From: Atrina japonica
Lineage: Eukaryota; Mollusca; Bivalvia; Pterioida; Pinnidae
Length of the DNA: 64,000 nt
Assembly (NCBI GenBank): GCA_030159075.1
Contig: BROG01000929.1
Coordinates: 125,001 to 189,000 of the forward strand
Reading direction: 5' to 3'
Made by a program: the position numbers and the translations under genes. The notes under the pieces were generated by a model. That model saw nothing but the letters and a program-made list of their open reading frames with translations. It was not told where the DNA came from and made no database searches. Shown in pieces: positions 43,786-54,500 of this stretch. The stretch's first letter is position 1. Every line of letters begins with the position of its first letter.

Positions 43786-45355
43786 TATTAAATTTGTTAC
43801 ATCGAATGTTTAGTAAATCAAACGATTCTTTCACATTTTCTTTCAACAATCCTTAAAAATATTCTCAATCAGGCCTAATATTTCACAAAATATGCTTAGC
43901 CTGGGGTTTATGCAAGGTGTAGGTTTTTGTCCCAAGCGGAAAACTATTCACTTCACTCTTCCACGCGTCGCCAACTCATGGCTATGACGTACCAATCTAC
44001 GTCATCACTAAAAATTATATGACGACCGAACGCTGAGATGGACGGACTTAACCCGATTCCAAATAATTTATTGATATTCAACATCAAAACTGTAGTTATA
44101 AAACATATTGAATTATTTTATAGTGAATTATAGGGGTGGATTCAGGAATTTTCAGAGCATTTTTTGGCTAACCCACTTCTCACCGCCGTTGATTTTTTTT
44201 ATTCAGGCCATAGACGTAGTTCGTCTTTGTTCGTTGATACCCTGTGGGGAATTTTCATTTATATAGTAGTTTGTACCTCTCAGTCCACAGGATTTTTTCT
44301 ATAAAATGGCTAGAAAATTGATCACAAATGTCTCGAAGTATTCGCGCCTCAATCCGCTGAGACATGATATTCTAGACTAGTTTAAGCCCTCCAAGCATGG
44401 GGCTTGTCGTCAGATAATGTCTGGAATTTTTTGAGTTTCATAATTTTGTTTTTAAAAATACGTGTCTCCAAAGTCACAAATGAATCAATGCTTCACAATT
44501 TATCCAACAATTTAAAAACTATGCCGAGAGATGCTTGTAGTGAATAACAATGTGTAAAAAAAATAGTATACATAGTGTTAGGCCTACTCTCACCGCCGCC
44601 TCCTTGAACAAGTTCTCGATCCGCATCCCAAGGCACTGCCTTGATCAAAAGCACATCCCCCCCTATTACATAAAATCCTTCATCCGCCTATGCATATTTA
44701 AACCCGGGGGAGACCCAGGTACTCATGTTCACTGAAGGAATTGTAACAACCGGGAACCAATTTTAAATGATCAAAAAACATTTTGACGGCAAATTACTGA
44801 ATATAATGATCAAATTTCTTTGCAGAAAACTTCAGAAATATTAAAAAAGTGTTTGAGTTTGTAGGCTTCGCAAATTTTGAGTACCGACCAACGTACTCTA
44901 CGTAGGCCTATATCTAGATTTATTCATTTTTAATTACGGGAAAATTAGCTGATCTGGGTAAAAGTTACGCAAAACTTTTTATGTGAACGATGAAAATAAA
45001 AACGTTTCCTAATCACTCAAACCAAAAGGTTTTACAAATGATCATTAAGTAAAAATAATGAAATAAAAGTTGAGCTTGAGTATTGATTAAAGTTTGGTGA
45101 CTTCGTGCCCAGATTATCGCTAATGTCATTAATTGCCTGGTGAAAAATGTTTGGCTTTCTTAAGCTCAAATCATTTACATTTTCAAGTATAACTTTGCAT
45201 ATGGAATAAAATTAACTTTACCGATTCTCTCGGGGTGGCGAGTATTAGAGCTTTGATAAGATTACTAGCTGGTACCAAAATGCCAGGTATTAGGTTTATG
45301 TATACCCTCGGAGACAAACGGTCCACCAGCAGTGGCAACGACCTAGTGTTTATAA
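43786..45355. other. Intergenic, nothing recognised
   Basis: AT-rich. Short frames near 44550 and 45183-45392 have no motifs. No replication-protein remnant (rolling-circle or helicase motifs) was seen on either strand. Confidence 0.35.
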
Positions 45356-45359
45356 ATAT

Positions 45360-46030
45360 TATAAACATAATATCAAAGTTATAAATGCTCAAGACGATCG
45401 TTTCTGTAAATTAGACTTCATTAGTTGAGCTCCAATTTTAAATAGATTTTTTTTTCGAATTAAAGGTGGTATCAGACAAGGCCAAATAATAAATCTAAAC
45501 GTATAATCAAAATCCGTCTAAGAGTAACCTCTGTAAAAAGATGGGTATTCTAGCTTTAGAAAAGAAACTTGTAACTCTCACTTCTTACGATGAACAATTT
45601 AAAGCTGAAGTTTGCCTCTGTGTGATAATTATCAATTTTCTATTTATATATCCAATGCCTCTCCAGACAAACTTGTCGCTTTCACTTCTATTTAAACTGA
45701 AATTGATTCCTGTCTGTCACTGTATGCTTAGTTAATTTAAGTTCATCCAATATATAACTCTCCACCGCGACGAGAAACTACAGCACTGTGCCAAAATATG
45801 TCCCCAAACAAAATAGTGATGTTGTTTTTTATTGGGTACATATTTTGGCACCGTGCTGTATGCATCCGTCTTTATGCTAGCTTATACCATTTGTCCAAGA
45901 ACTAAAAGTTCTCTGATTGGAGCTCCAGTAAACTTAATGAAGACAAAAATAATAAAAACAAAAATCAGAATTTTTAATTACAGATTGTTTATTTCAACTA
46001 TAATCATTGTTGCAATCATTTACAACATTG
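45360..46030 (+). repeat. Dispersed repeat D/F, longest copy, with hairpin insert
   Basis: Contains the D motifs (CGATCGTTTCTGTAAATTAG, GACAAGGCCAAATAATAAAT) followed by the F motifs (GAAATTGATTCCTGTCTGTC, CCAGTAAACTTAATGAAGAC, GTTTATTTCAACTATAATC). The hairpin TACAGCACTGTGCCAAAATA / TATTTTGGCACCGTGCTGTA at 45779-45860 lies inside it. Confidence 0.65.
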
Positions 46031-46039
46031 AAAATATTG

Positions 46040-46995
46040 TAAGATAAGTCAGATCAGCTGGATGCAGACGCCTTTTTTCTATGCTGAATAAAAATTTTCA
46101 AATGAAAACTATTTTCTGTACCAGAGCAGAAAGAATAAGGAAGATATCTTTATAATTATCTGTTTACGCCTGTCTTGGACATACTGGAAAAAACAAATCT
46201 ACCAAAATGTTCTATCATATAAGATACATGATATTATAAAGTAGTTTGGTAAAAATTAAAATAGAATTTTTTAAAATAGAACAGAAGTAAATAGAATTTT
46301 ACTTTTAATCTTCTAATTTCAATTATGGTTTACTATTGTTAAATGTCATTTGACTAAAAGTGAAAAAAATTTACTGGATGGTACAGGGTGTGCTAAAATA
46401 AACGTGCAGGTGTTGGTTCATGTTGCTCTTACACATGGGTTACTGTTGTATCTGAAAATAAAAAAATATATCATCCTTTGAAAAGAAATGCCTTTTATCT
46501 TCTGATTTTGAAGCTACTGTGGAATTTTTATAATGGATCCTATATGTGGAACACATTACTAAGTTGAACACATCACATGACTTGAATATAAAAAAGTTTT
46601 GTTTGTTGTGTTACATCCATCGAGAATTATTTACTTCTATTGAGATGGCACCAGCTTTAAGTGAAGTTCTACAAATTTTGACCTGTGTTATAGACTGGGG
46701 CCAATTAAGTGATGGGTCCTTTACGTGCCACGCCTTCTGCAACCGGGGATCTCGGTTTTCCGTCTTACCTGAAAGACACGTGACTTTCACTTCGTACGCC
46801 GATCGCTTGGTGAAGGAACAGTCACTACCAAATATCATGACATAGTTTGTTATGTAACAAAAGGTTTGTCACGTGACCAATGGTATGTACCATTTCCCCC
46901 TTTTTTCACCTTTCAAGTTTTACCACTTTTGTATATTTGATAGAAGAATTGGATTTTGTATTCGCCTTGCAACTAACAAAACACAGATGTGCCAA
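46040..46995. other. Intergenic; unassigned open frames near 46546-46845
   Basis: A 99-codon plus-strand frame (MEHITKLNTSHDLN start) and a minus-strand frame overlap. Neither has a recognisable domain or clear splice context, so I do not call a gene. Confidence 0.3.
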
Positions 46996-46999
46996 GTTT

Positions 47000-47055
47000 T
47001 GTTTGTTTCTTTATTGTTGTTTAATGTCCCACTCAAGAACCTTTCACTTTCACAG
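47000..47055 (-). mobile_element. SINE-1 3' fragment, reversed
   Basis: TTTATTGTTGTTTAATGTCC and CACTCAAGAACCTTTCAC match the reverse complement of the SINE-1 end. Confidence 0.8.
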
Positions 47056-47146
47056 ATTACTTCCCTACAAATATGTGTGTCCTCTGGAGCCCTTGTATCT
47101 TTAGATATGACGAGTTACAACTGTGTGTAAGCTCGTTAGTACTTTA

Positions 47147-47291
47147 TACAGGGGAATTTTCATCCCCCGTTTTAGTCTCGCTCCTTTTGCCCTCATCGTC
47201 AGTGGGCGAAATCAAATAAAAGTCTGGGCGAATTTAAAACGGGGCGAAACCGTTTGCAAGTGCACTAGGGCGAAAATAACCCTGTATACAG
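47147..47291. mobile_element. MITE-like element with TATACAGGG ends
   Basis: TTATACAGGGGAATTTTC and GCGAAAATAACCCTGTATA are imperfect inverted ends 145 bp apart. The interior has GGGCGAAAT, GGGCGAATTTAAAACGGGGC and related motifs. Confidence 0.6.
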
Positions 47292-47345
47292 TATACCAAA
47301 TTAACTCATATGACACTGATATCTGGTTACCATGGCTACACTTAC

Positions 47346-47527
47346 TGGAACTGTCACTAACCATAGTATAGTTTCTTCTGTAGCAATGTGTATGATAGAA
47401 CCCACTAACGGGGTTTTTGGACAAGTCAGTTGCGCCCTGTAAACTCTATAATTTGAGGTAATGTTACATCTGTATTCTGAGTAACTGTTCTGTCTGTCTC
47501 CTATAGCCTGTATTGTGTCTCTAAGAT
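47346..47527 (-). CDS. Internal exon, possibly of an F-type-lectin-like domain
   Basis: On the minus strand TTTTTCAG ends at 47528, and 182 open bases (phase 1 in, phase 0 out) lead to a strong GTAAGT donor just below 47346. The 60 codons read IGDRQNSYSEYRCNITSNYR, AQLTCPKTPLVGSIIHIATE and ETILWLVTVP. The order Cys, L-T-C, P, G-x-x-V/I-x-I, then a hydrophobic strand recalls the end of fucolectin (F-type lectin) and related galactose-binding-like domains in molluscs; that is a weak resemblance only. No neighbouring exon was identified, so this may be part of a larger gene or a gene fragment. Confidence 0.4.
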
Positions 47528-47633
47528 CTGAAAAATACAAAACGAAAATTGTTGAACTTGTGAATAAAGACAAGGTAGGATTACGGTCATTTTGGTCCAA
47601 ACATATTTCAAGGTCTTGTCATTACTACTTCAC

Positions 47634-47880
47634 AGTTACATCTGTATAATTCACTAACCTTGCCATTGTATAACACACATCAGTATAATTTACTCACATC
47701 ACCATTGTATAACACATACAGTAGTATGATTCACTCAACTCGCCATTGTATAACACAATGTTCAGTATCGTTCACTTGACTCAACATTGTATAACACAAC
47801 AGTATCATTCCCTCAGCTCTCCTTTTATAACACACAAAAGTGTAATTCACTCAACTCACCTTTTACAACACATACAACAC
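47634..47880. repeat. Minisatellite, about 50-bp CCATTGTATAACACA units
   Basis: Five diverged units share CCATTGTATAACACA and CAGTATAATTCACTCA. Confidence 0.85.
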
Positions 47881-47979
47881 CATTTATAAGTGGTTGTTTG
47901 TTTTCAGCTATTATTGCATATACAATTTTTCTATTCATTTTGTCGTTTTTTTTAACTTGTCATTCTCTGTAATAATACA

Positions 47980-48130
47980 TCAAGTGAATTATTAATAAAT
48001 GCATAACTTAGAGTGGACACATAACATGGACACAGTGAATTATTAGTGAATGCAGAACATTGAGTAGAAATGTTACATGGACGGTGAATTATTAATGAAT
48101 ACAAAACAGAGTGAACATGTAAAATAGACA
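47980..48130. repeat. Minisatellite, about 50-bp GTGAATTATTAATGAATGCA units
   Basis: Three units share GTGAATTATTAATAAATGCA and ATAACATGGACACA. Confidence 0.8.
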
Positions 48131-48175
48131 TAAAATGGAACATCAGACAAAATAACATACACAAAACATTGTTAG

Positions 48176-48335
48176 TTTTGGAAGATAGAAGACAAAGAAA
48201 GTTAACATTATTAAGTGCGCACCTCTCTCGAGGGAAGCAACTCTGTCACTCTGCCCTCTTAAACTGTTAAGGATGACTTGGACAGCAAAGAACAAAAGAC
48301 AGATGCTAGCAACACAGAAAGTTTGTAGAACAGTG
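48176..48335. repeat. Dispersed repeat E, copy 2
   Basis: AAGAAAGTTAACATTATTAA, GCGCACCTCTCTCGAGGGAA and GATGCTAGCAACACAGAAAG match 20480-20690. It runs directly into a SINE-2 head. Confidence 0.7.
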
Positions 48336-51300
48336 GCCGAGTGATTAGAGTATTGCGCTTTGAACAATGATGTCTCTCACTTCAGCTTAGCGCAGATTCG
48401 AGCCCTGCTAGAACCGAAGTTGATTTTTGTAACAAAGTTTGCCAGTTTACTTGCGGAAGACCGGTGGTCACCGCTTTCTATCATTTTTTCAAATAATTGC
48501 CACAAAGTATTGCTTGCGTCAATTCTTATCAAAATTCAAATACACGTATTCATAAAACTACATACACATTCATCATCATCTGGTATTAGCTGTAAATTTC
48601 TTTGATATTTTATTTCTGAGAAGCAACATAGTTTTTTTTTTCTTTGCATTAACTATTTTGTTGACGCCACTTCCGGTGAACAAAGAAGTAAAAGGTTTGC
48701 CACTTACATCATGTCAAGAAACTGAGACTTTTCCAAACTAATTTAAAAAGATAGTAGATCTACATAGGTTTTCATACAAATGTGTAAAAGTTCGCTTCAG
48801 AGTCTTCGTGACTTCCCCACTTCTTTGTCCGGGCCATTTCAACTTTGGCGCCTGTCCTTCTCCCATAGCCATTGGTGTTTTGATGATGCCATAATCTTGT
48901 TCATTTCCTGGGATTTAAAAAAGTCATGCCGGCAGTGTCATAGTGCTGATGGCACCCGTATATTTTTCCCAGTATACGCTACCATTTCTTCTATGGCTGT
49001 GCGCTTGTTGCATGGACAACCATTGCTATTGCGGGCGTGTGAGTCCACAATCCAGTATCGTCCTGCATTCTTCAAAATTGCGAGTGAGTGCACACCCACA
49101 TTAAACATGAATCCCATTGTCGAAGAATTTCATAGGGTTGACAAGAGAGGAGGGAGGTTTTATAACATGACATGATCAACATCTCCCTCGTGTGTTATCT
49201 GACCACTGCGTTAAATGTCTTTTCGGGCAAACCTTGATTGGGAATTGCCCAGAACTTGTTGAAAATTTTGAATTTCCAGATATGCAACTGGGTTCCAAAA
49301 AAATCCTGACATATCAGCCCAGATGGCTCCTTGATTACAGAGTTTATTTTCTATCCCTGTGCGGCCTGCCAAATTTTGTTTAAATGAAATGTTTATGGAA
49401 AACGGATGACGAACGACAGGCCATGACAATAGCTTGCTTGACCATTTGGGCTAAAAAGCGGCAAGACTAAATAAATAGATGCATATTCACTATTCATGAT
49501 TATGTAATATCTGTGTAAAATGACAGCATCGCAATCTTTAGAACACGGGCAATTCAGATATTACAAATTTAAAACAACCGAATTACGATGCATCTAGAGG
49601 TCCATCATATTTACGATTCATGTGCATTGGACGCCATGAAAAGTGCAGCCATCAATCTCGTAAAGGACAAGTATAAAATCAGATACGTTTTGTATATATG
49701 AATTAAACAAAATAATTAGACAAAAATAGAAGAGTAAATAGTCGATAAATAATTCTGGAAGGAATGAAAAAACAAAGGCAAAATTGCCTTCAGAGTTTGT
49801 ACCAAAAGTGAGTCAACTACTTTATGATAACAGGACCTCCCTGGCCGAGTGATTAAAGTGTCACGCTTTGAACCAAGATGTCTCTCACTTCTGCTCAGCG
49901 CAGGTTCGATCCTATAACTGAAAAATTATTGAGTGTGACGTAAAACTATTCAAAATCAAGTGATCACAATTTCCCATAGCTTTCTATTTTTCTCCTATAC
50001 ATGTCATAAAGTCTTGCTTGCATCAATTCTTGTCAAATTGCACATACATGTATTGACAAAATTACATACATATTCATCATCGGATTAAATCTAGCTATAA
50101 AACTCCTATGATATTTTATTTCAGAGAAGCAACATTTTTTCTTTGCATTACGTATTTTTTGACGCACTTATACGATGAACAAAGAAGGAAAGGTTGCCAC
50201 TTACATCATATAAAAAGAAACGGACACTTTTCCAAACTTATTTAGAAAGATAGTATATCTACATAGGTTTTCATACAAATCTGTAAAACTCCACAATATT
50301 TCATTGAGTACATATGTCAGGCCAATGACTTTTTAACAAGTTGCTTGAGCATAGTAAACCAGTAGACTGATTTTCTGTTCGATTTTAAGTTACTCAAAGC
50401 ACTGCAGAAATTCTGTCTAGAAAGCTATGGGGAAATGAATTTAGTTGACTCACTTTCGGTGTGATGCTGTAGCACTCATGAAAAGGTGACATAAGCATAC
50501 ATAGTGGTAGCTAAATCAATAACTCTTAATACCTGAACTTCTAAGCCTTCGTGACCACTTCTTTGTCCGGGCCATTTCAACTTTGTCACATGCCGCAATC
50601 TTCTTCATATCCTGCGATCTAAAGTCATGCTGGCACTGTAATACTGCTGGTGGTAACCGTAGATTTTGCCAATATACGCCACCAGTTTTTCAGTACTCTT
50701 AAACCCCTTAACGATGGCTGTGCCCTTGTTGCATGGACAGTCATTGCTATTGCGGGCGTGCGAGTCCACAATCCAGTATCGTCCTGCATTCTTCAAAATT
50801 GCGGGTCAGTGCACACCCACATTAAACATGAATTCCATTGTCGAAGAATTTCATAGAGGGTTGACAAGAGAGGAGAGAGGTTTTATAACATGACATGGTC
50901 AACATCTCCCTCGTGTGTTATCTGACCACTGCGTTAAATGTCTTTTCGGGCAAACCTTAATTGGGTCTTACCCAGAACTTGTTGAAAATTTTGAATTTTC
51001 ATATATGCAACTGGGTTCCAAAAAAATCCTGACATATCAGCCCAGATGGCTCCTTGATTACAGAGTTTATTTTCTATCCCTGTGCGGCCTGCCAAATTTT
51101 GTTTAAATGAACTGTTTATGGACAACATGACGAACGAGAGGCCATAAACAATAGCTCGCTTGACCATTTGGGCTAAAAAGCGGCAAGCCTAAATAAATAG
51201 ATGCATCATGATTATGTAATATCTGTAAAATGACAGCATCGCAATCTTTAGAACACAGACAATTCAGATATTACAAATTTATTTAAAACAACCAAATTAC

Positions 51301-51545
51301 AAGGCATTTAGAGGTCCATCATGTCTACAATTCATGTGCATTGGACGCCATGAAAAGTGCAGCCATAAATCTCGTAAAGGACAAGTATAAAATCAGATAC
51401 CTTTTGTATATACGAATTAAACAAAATAACAAAAATAAAAGAATAAATAGTCGATAAATAATTCTGGAAGGAATGAAAACGCAAAGGCAAAATTGCCTTC
51501 AGAGTTTGTACCAAAAGTGAGTCAAATACTTTATGATCACAGGAC
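48335..51545. repeat. Two tandem units of about 1.5-1.7 kb, each starting with a tRNA-like SINE head
   Basis: The tRNA-like head TGGCCGAGTGATTAGAGTAT ... GATTCGAGCC recurs at about 48335, 49850 and 51550. Shared downstream blocks include ATATTTTATTTCTGAGAAGC / ATATTTTATTTCAGAGAAGC, CTACATAGGTTTTCATACAA, CACTTCTTTGTCCGGGCCAT, GTTGCATGGACA(A/G), GAGTCCACAATCCAGTATCG and TCTGACCACTGCGTTAAATG. Open frames at 49192-49383 and 50915-51106 are near-identical because of the duplication and show no domain. Unit 2 has about 300 bp that unit 1 lacks. Confidence 0.85.
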
Positions 51546-51549
51546 CTCC

Positions 51550-54500
51550 CTGGCCGAGTGGTTAGAGTATCACGCTTTGAACCAAGATGTCTCTCACTTC
51601 TGCTCAGCGCAGGTTCGATCCTATAACTGAAAAATTATTGAGTGTGGCGTAAAACTATTCAAAATCAAGATTAAGATCACAATTTCCCATAGCTTTACAT
51701 ACATATTTTTCCTATAATGATCACAGAAGTCTTCGCATTACGTATGATCTATTCTTGTCAAAAAGTCATGCTGGCATACTGCTATGGTAACACACACCTA
51801 CGCCACCTGTTTTTCAGTACTCTTAAACCCCTTATTCATCATCATTGCTATTGGCTTATAGCTATAAAACTTATGAATATTTCATAGAGGGTTGACAAGA
51901 GAGGAGCAGGTTTTTATAACATTTTTCTCCCTCGCATTACGTTATTTTTTCGGGCAAACCTTGACGCCACTTATTTCAAAGGCGAATGAACAAAGTAGAA
52001 AAGGGCTTTTTTTTACCCTTACGCACAACGAGGTCAATTTGATGATGTTCATCTAAAGAAATCTATGCTGGCACTGCCAGCATATTATTTCCATCGCCTG
52101 TCGGTTTTGGTGGGTAACCGGGATAAATAACTAAATTCAGTATTTGACCACATATACGCAAACCTTAAATGGGTTTGCACCTGACTGCCACTTTCTATCC
52201 AAAGTACTCTTAAACAGACCTTCACGGAAGCATACGATGTACCCTTACGCTGTGCCTGCCACGTGTTGTTTGCATGATGGACAGTCTATTGCTATTGACT
52301 GCGGACGTGCGAGATCCACTATCCAGTATCATAGCGTCCTGACATTCTTCAACTTATTGCGAGTGAGTGCACAAGACACAAATAAGGAATTATCATCTTG
52401 AAATCCATTTACGGGGTTGTCAGTTGAAGAATTTCAAAATAGAGGGTTGACAATTTCGAGAGGAGGAGGTCCGTGTTTGTCCATAACATGACATCCTGGA
52501 CATCAACATCTCCCTGAATTTTTTATATTCAAATATTCTCGTAGCTCTATTATCTGTGTTATCTGATTAAACTTGGACATGCGTTAAATGTATCTTTAAT
52601 AGGCGGGGGGTCAAACCCTTAATTGGTAGTCAACATTTGGGGGGCGTAAGTATGGTAATTTAAATTCCTGAAACTGGTTCATATTTCTTTGAAAACATCA
52701 AAGGCAGTTTAACAGCAGTTACTAGACCACAGCGTTTTATCTTTTCCGGCAAACCTTAATTTGGTGTCCCCAGAATCCTGACTGGCACTATTCGTCCGAG
52801 GCGTAAAGAGCAATTCGCTCACGGAAGCATACGTGGCTTTTTTACCCTTACGCACCACGATAATGCACAACGAGTGTCAACAGTCTTGAATGTTCAAGGC
52901 TTGGCTATGATTGTTATTTTGAATTGCGTCGGCCTGTCCAAATATGTGGGGAATGGCTATGCAGTATCAATAGTTGAAAATGTATTTTCTGTCTGCCAGC
53001 ATATTTTGTCATCTTGTAATTTCCATTGTTATGTTGTAAATTTTGTTTCTACTGTTCAAAATTTACAACATGGATACCACGAAATGAAACTCTTGGTTTC
53101 GAGAGGTGTGGTCCATTTTTACCTGTAGAGATTTATACTTTTGTATCTGATAAAATAAACTAATTATTCAGTACTATTAGACCATTGTTTTCACCAGCGT
53201 TCTACAGTTAATCTTTTCAGGCAAACCTTAAATGGGGGCGTAAGTATGGTAATTTAATTCATCTTGCCCTTCTCTTATTTCTTTGAAGCATGTTTTCTGT
53301 GAAGACTGCACATATTCTATCCAAAGCATAAAGAGCAATTCGCCCATCGACGTCCCCAGACAGATTGACGTCCCCAGACGCATCTCACGGAAGCATACGT
53401 GGTTTTTGTACCCTTACGCACCACGATGTCAATGTCGGAGACCTGCCACGTGTTAACAGTCTTGATGATGTTCAATGCCAAAGCTGAAATGGCTATGCTG
53501 CTGCATGCATTTTTGACTGCGTCGGCCTGTCCAATTATTTTTAGAACCTTGCATCGGCCTATCCCAATTGATCCAGTGACGTTTTCAGTGTGGAAATTAA
53601 GGAATTGTCCTGTAAAGGGTAAATTTAAGAATGTTGTAAATTTTGTTATTCCGTATCATTAGTTGAAATGAAATTGGTTAGTCCGTGTTTGTCCATTTTT
53701 ACTGTCTACTTATCCTGGTTCTATTGATTTATGTTGTGTCTGTGTGCAGATTAGACAGAGGAAGGATTAAGGAATTGTTTTCATTTCTAAGTCAAAACTT
53801 GTATCACAGAGGTTAATAGGCCCTTTTTGGGACGGGGTGTCAGTTGCTCATGTCGAAGTGGGTCAACATTTTAAGTATGTAATTTAATTCATCAACCCAG
53901 TCAATTTCAAAATGTTATGTGAAGACTTCAAAAGTTCATACGCAATACCAGAATATCTCGAAACCTGAATTTGGTGTTGCTCTTGGTTTCAAGAGGCGTA
54001 AAGAGCGTTCGCCCATTTCCCCAGTCCATTGGTTTTTGTACCCTTACGGATTTGTCGGAGACCTGCCATGTCAGTCTGGATGTTCAATTAGCTAAAATTA
54101 TGCTTCTGCATTTATACTTTGAACTTGCATCTGAATTTTTTAGTGGGGAACCTATTCAAATAACTTAATTCAACGTAGCTCTATTTCATCTGTCTGTTCA
54201 GACAGTTAAGAAATTTAAACTTGTTATGATGTACATTTTGTTTTCATTTTCAAATAACATGGGAATACCAAAATTTCGAAATAGAGAGTCAGTATGTCTA
54301 CAGAGGTTATCTAGGCCTGGACATTCTTTTTACTTTTGTACGGGGTTTATATTCAAATATTCTATACCCTTCCATCTGTCTAAGTTAGGATTACGGATAC
54401 GTTTCCAAATAAGTGGGTCAACATAGGCCCTTGGGACGGTAAGTATAAGTTTACGTCGAAGTAATTTGGGGGCGTAATTCATCAGAATAAAGAAACAAAA

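Noticed and set aside
49850..49925. tRNA-Leu/Ser-like genes at 48335, 49850, 51550 and 62360
   Set aside because: They are SINE-2 heads with degenerate stems; those at 48.3-51.6 kb are copies within a tandem duplication.
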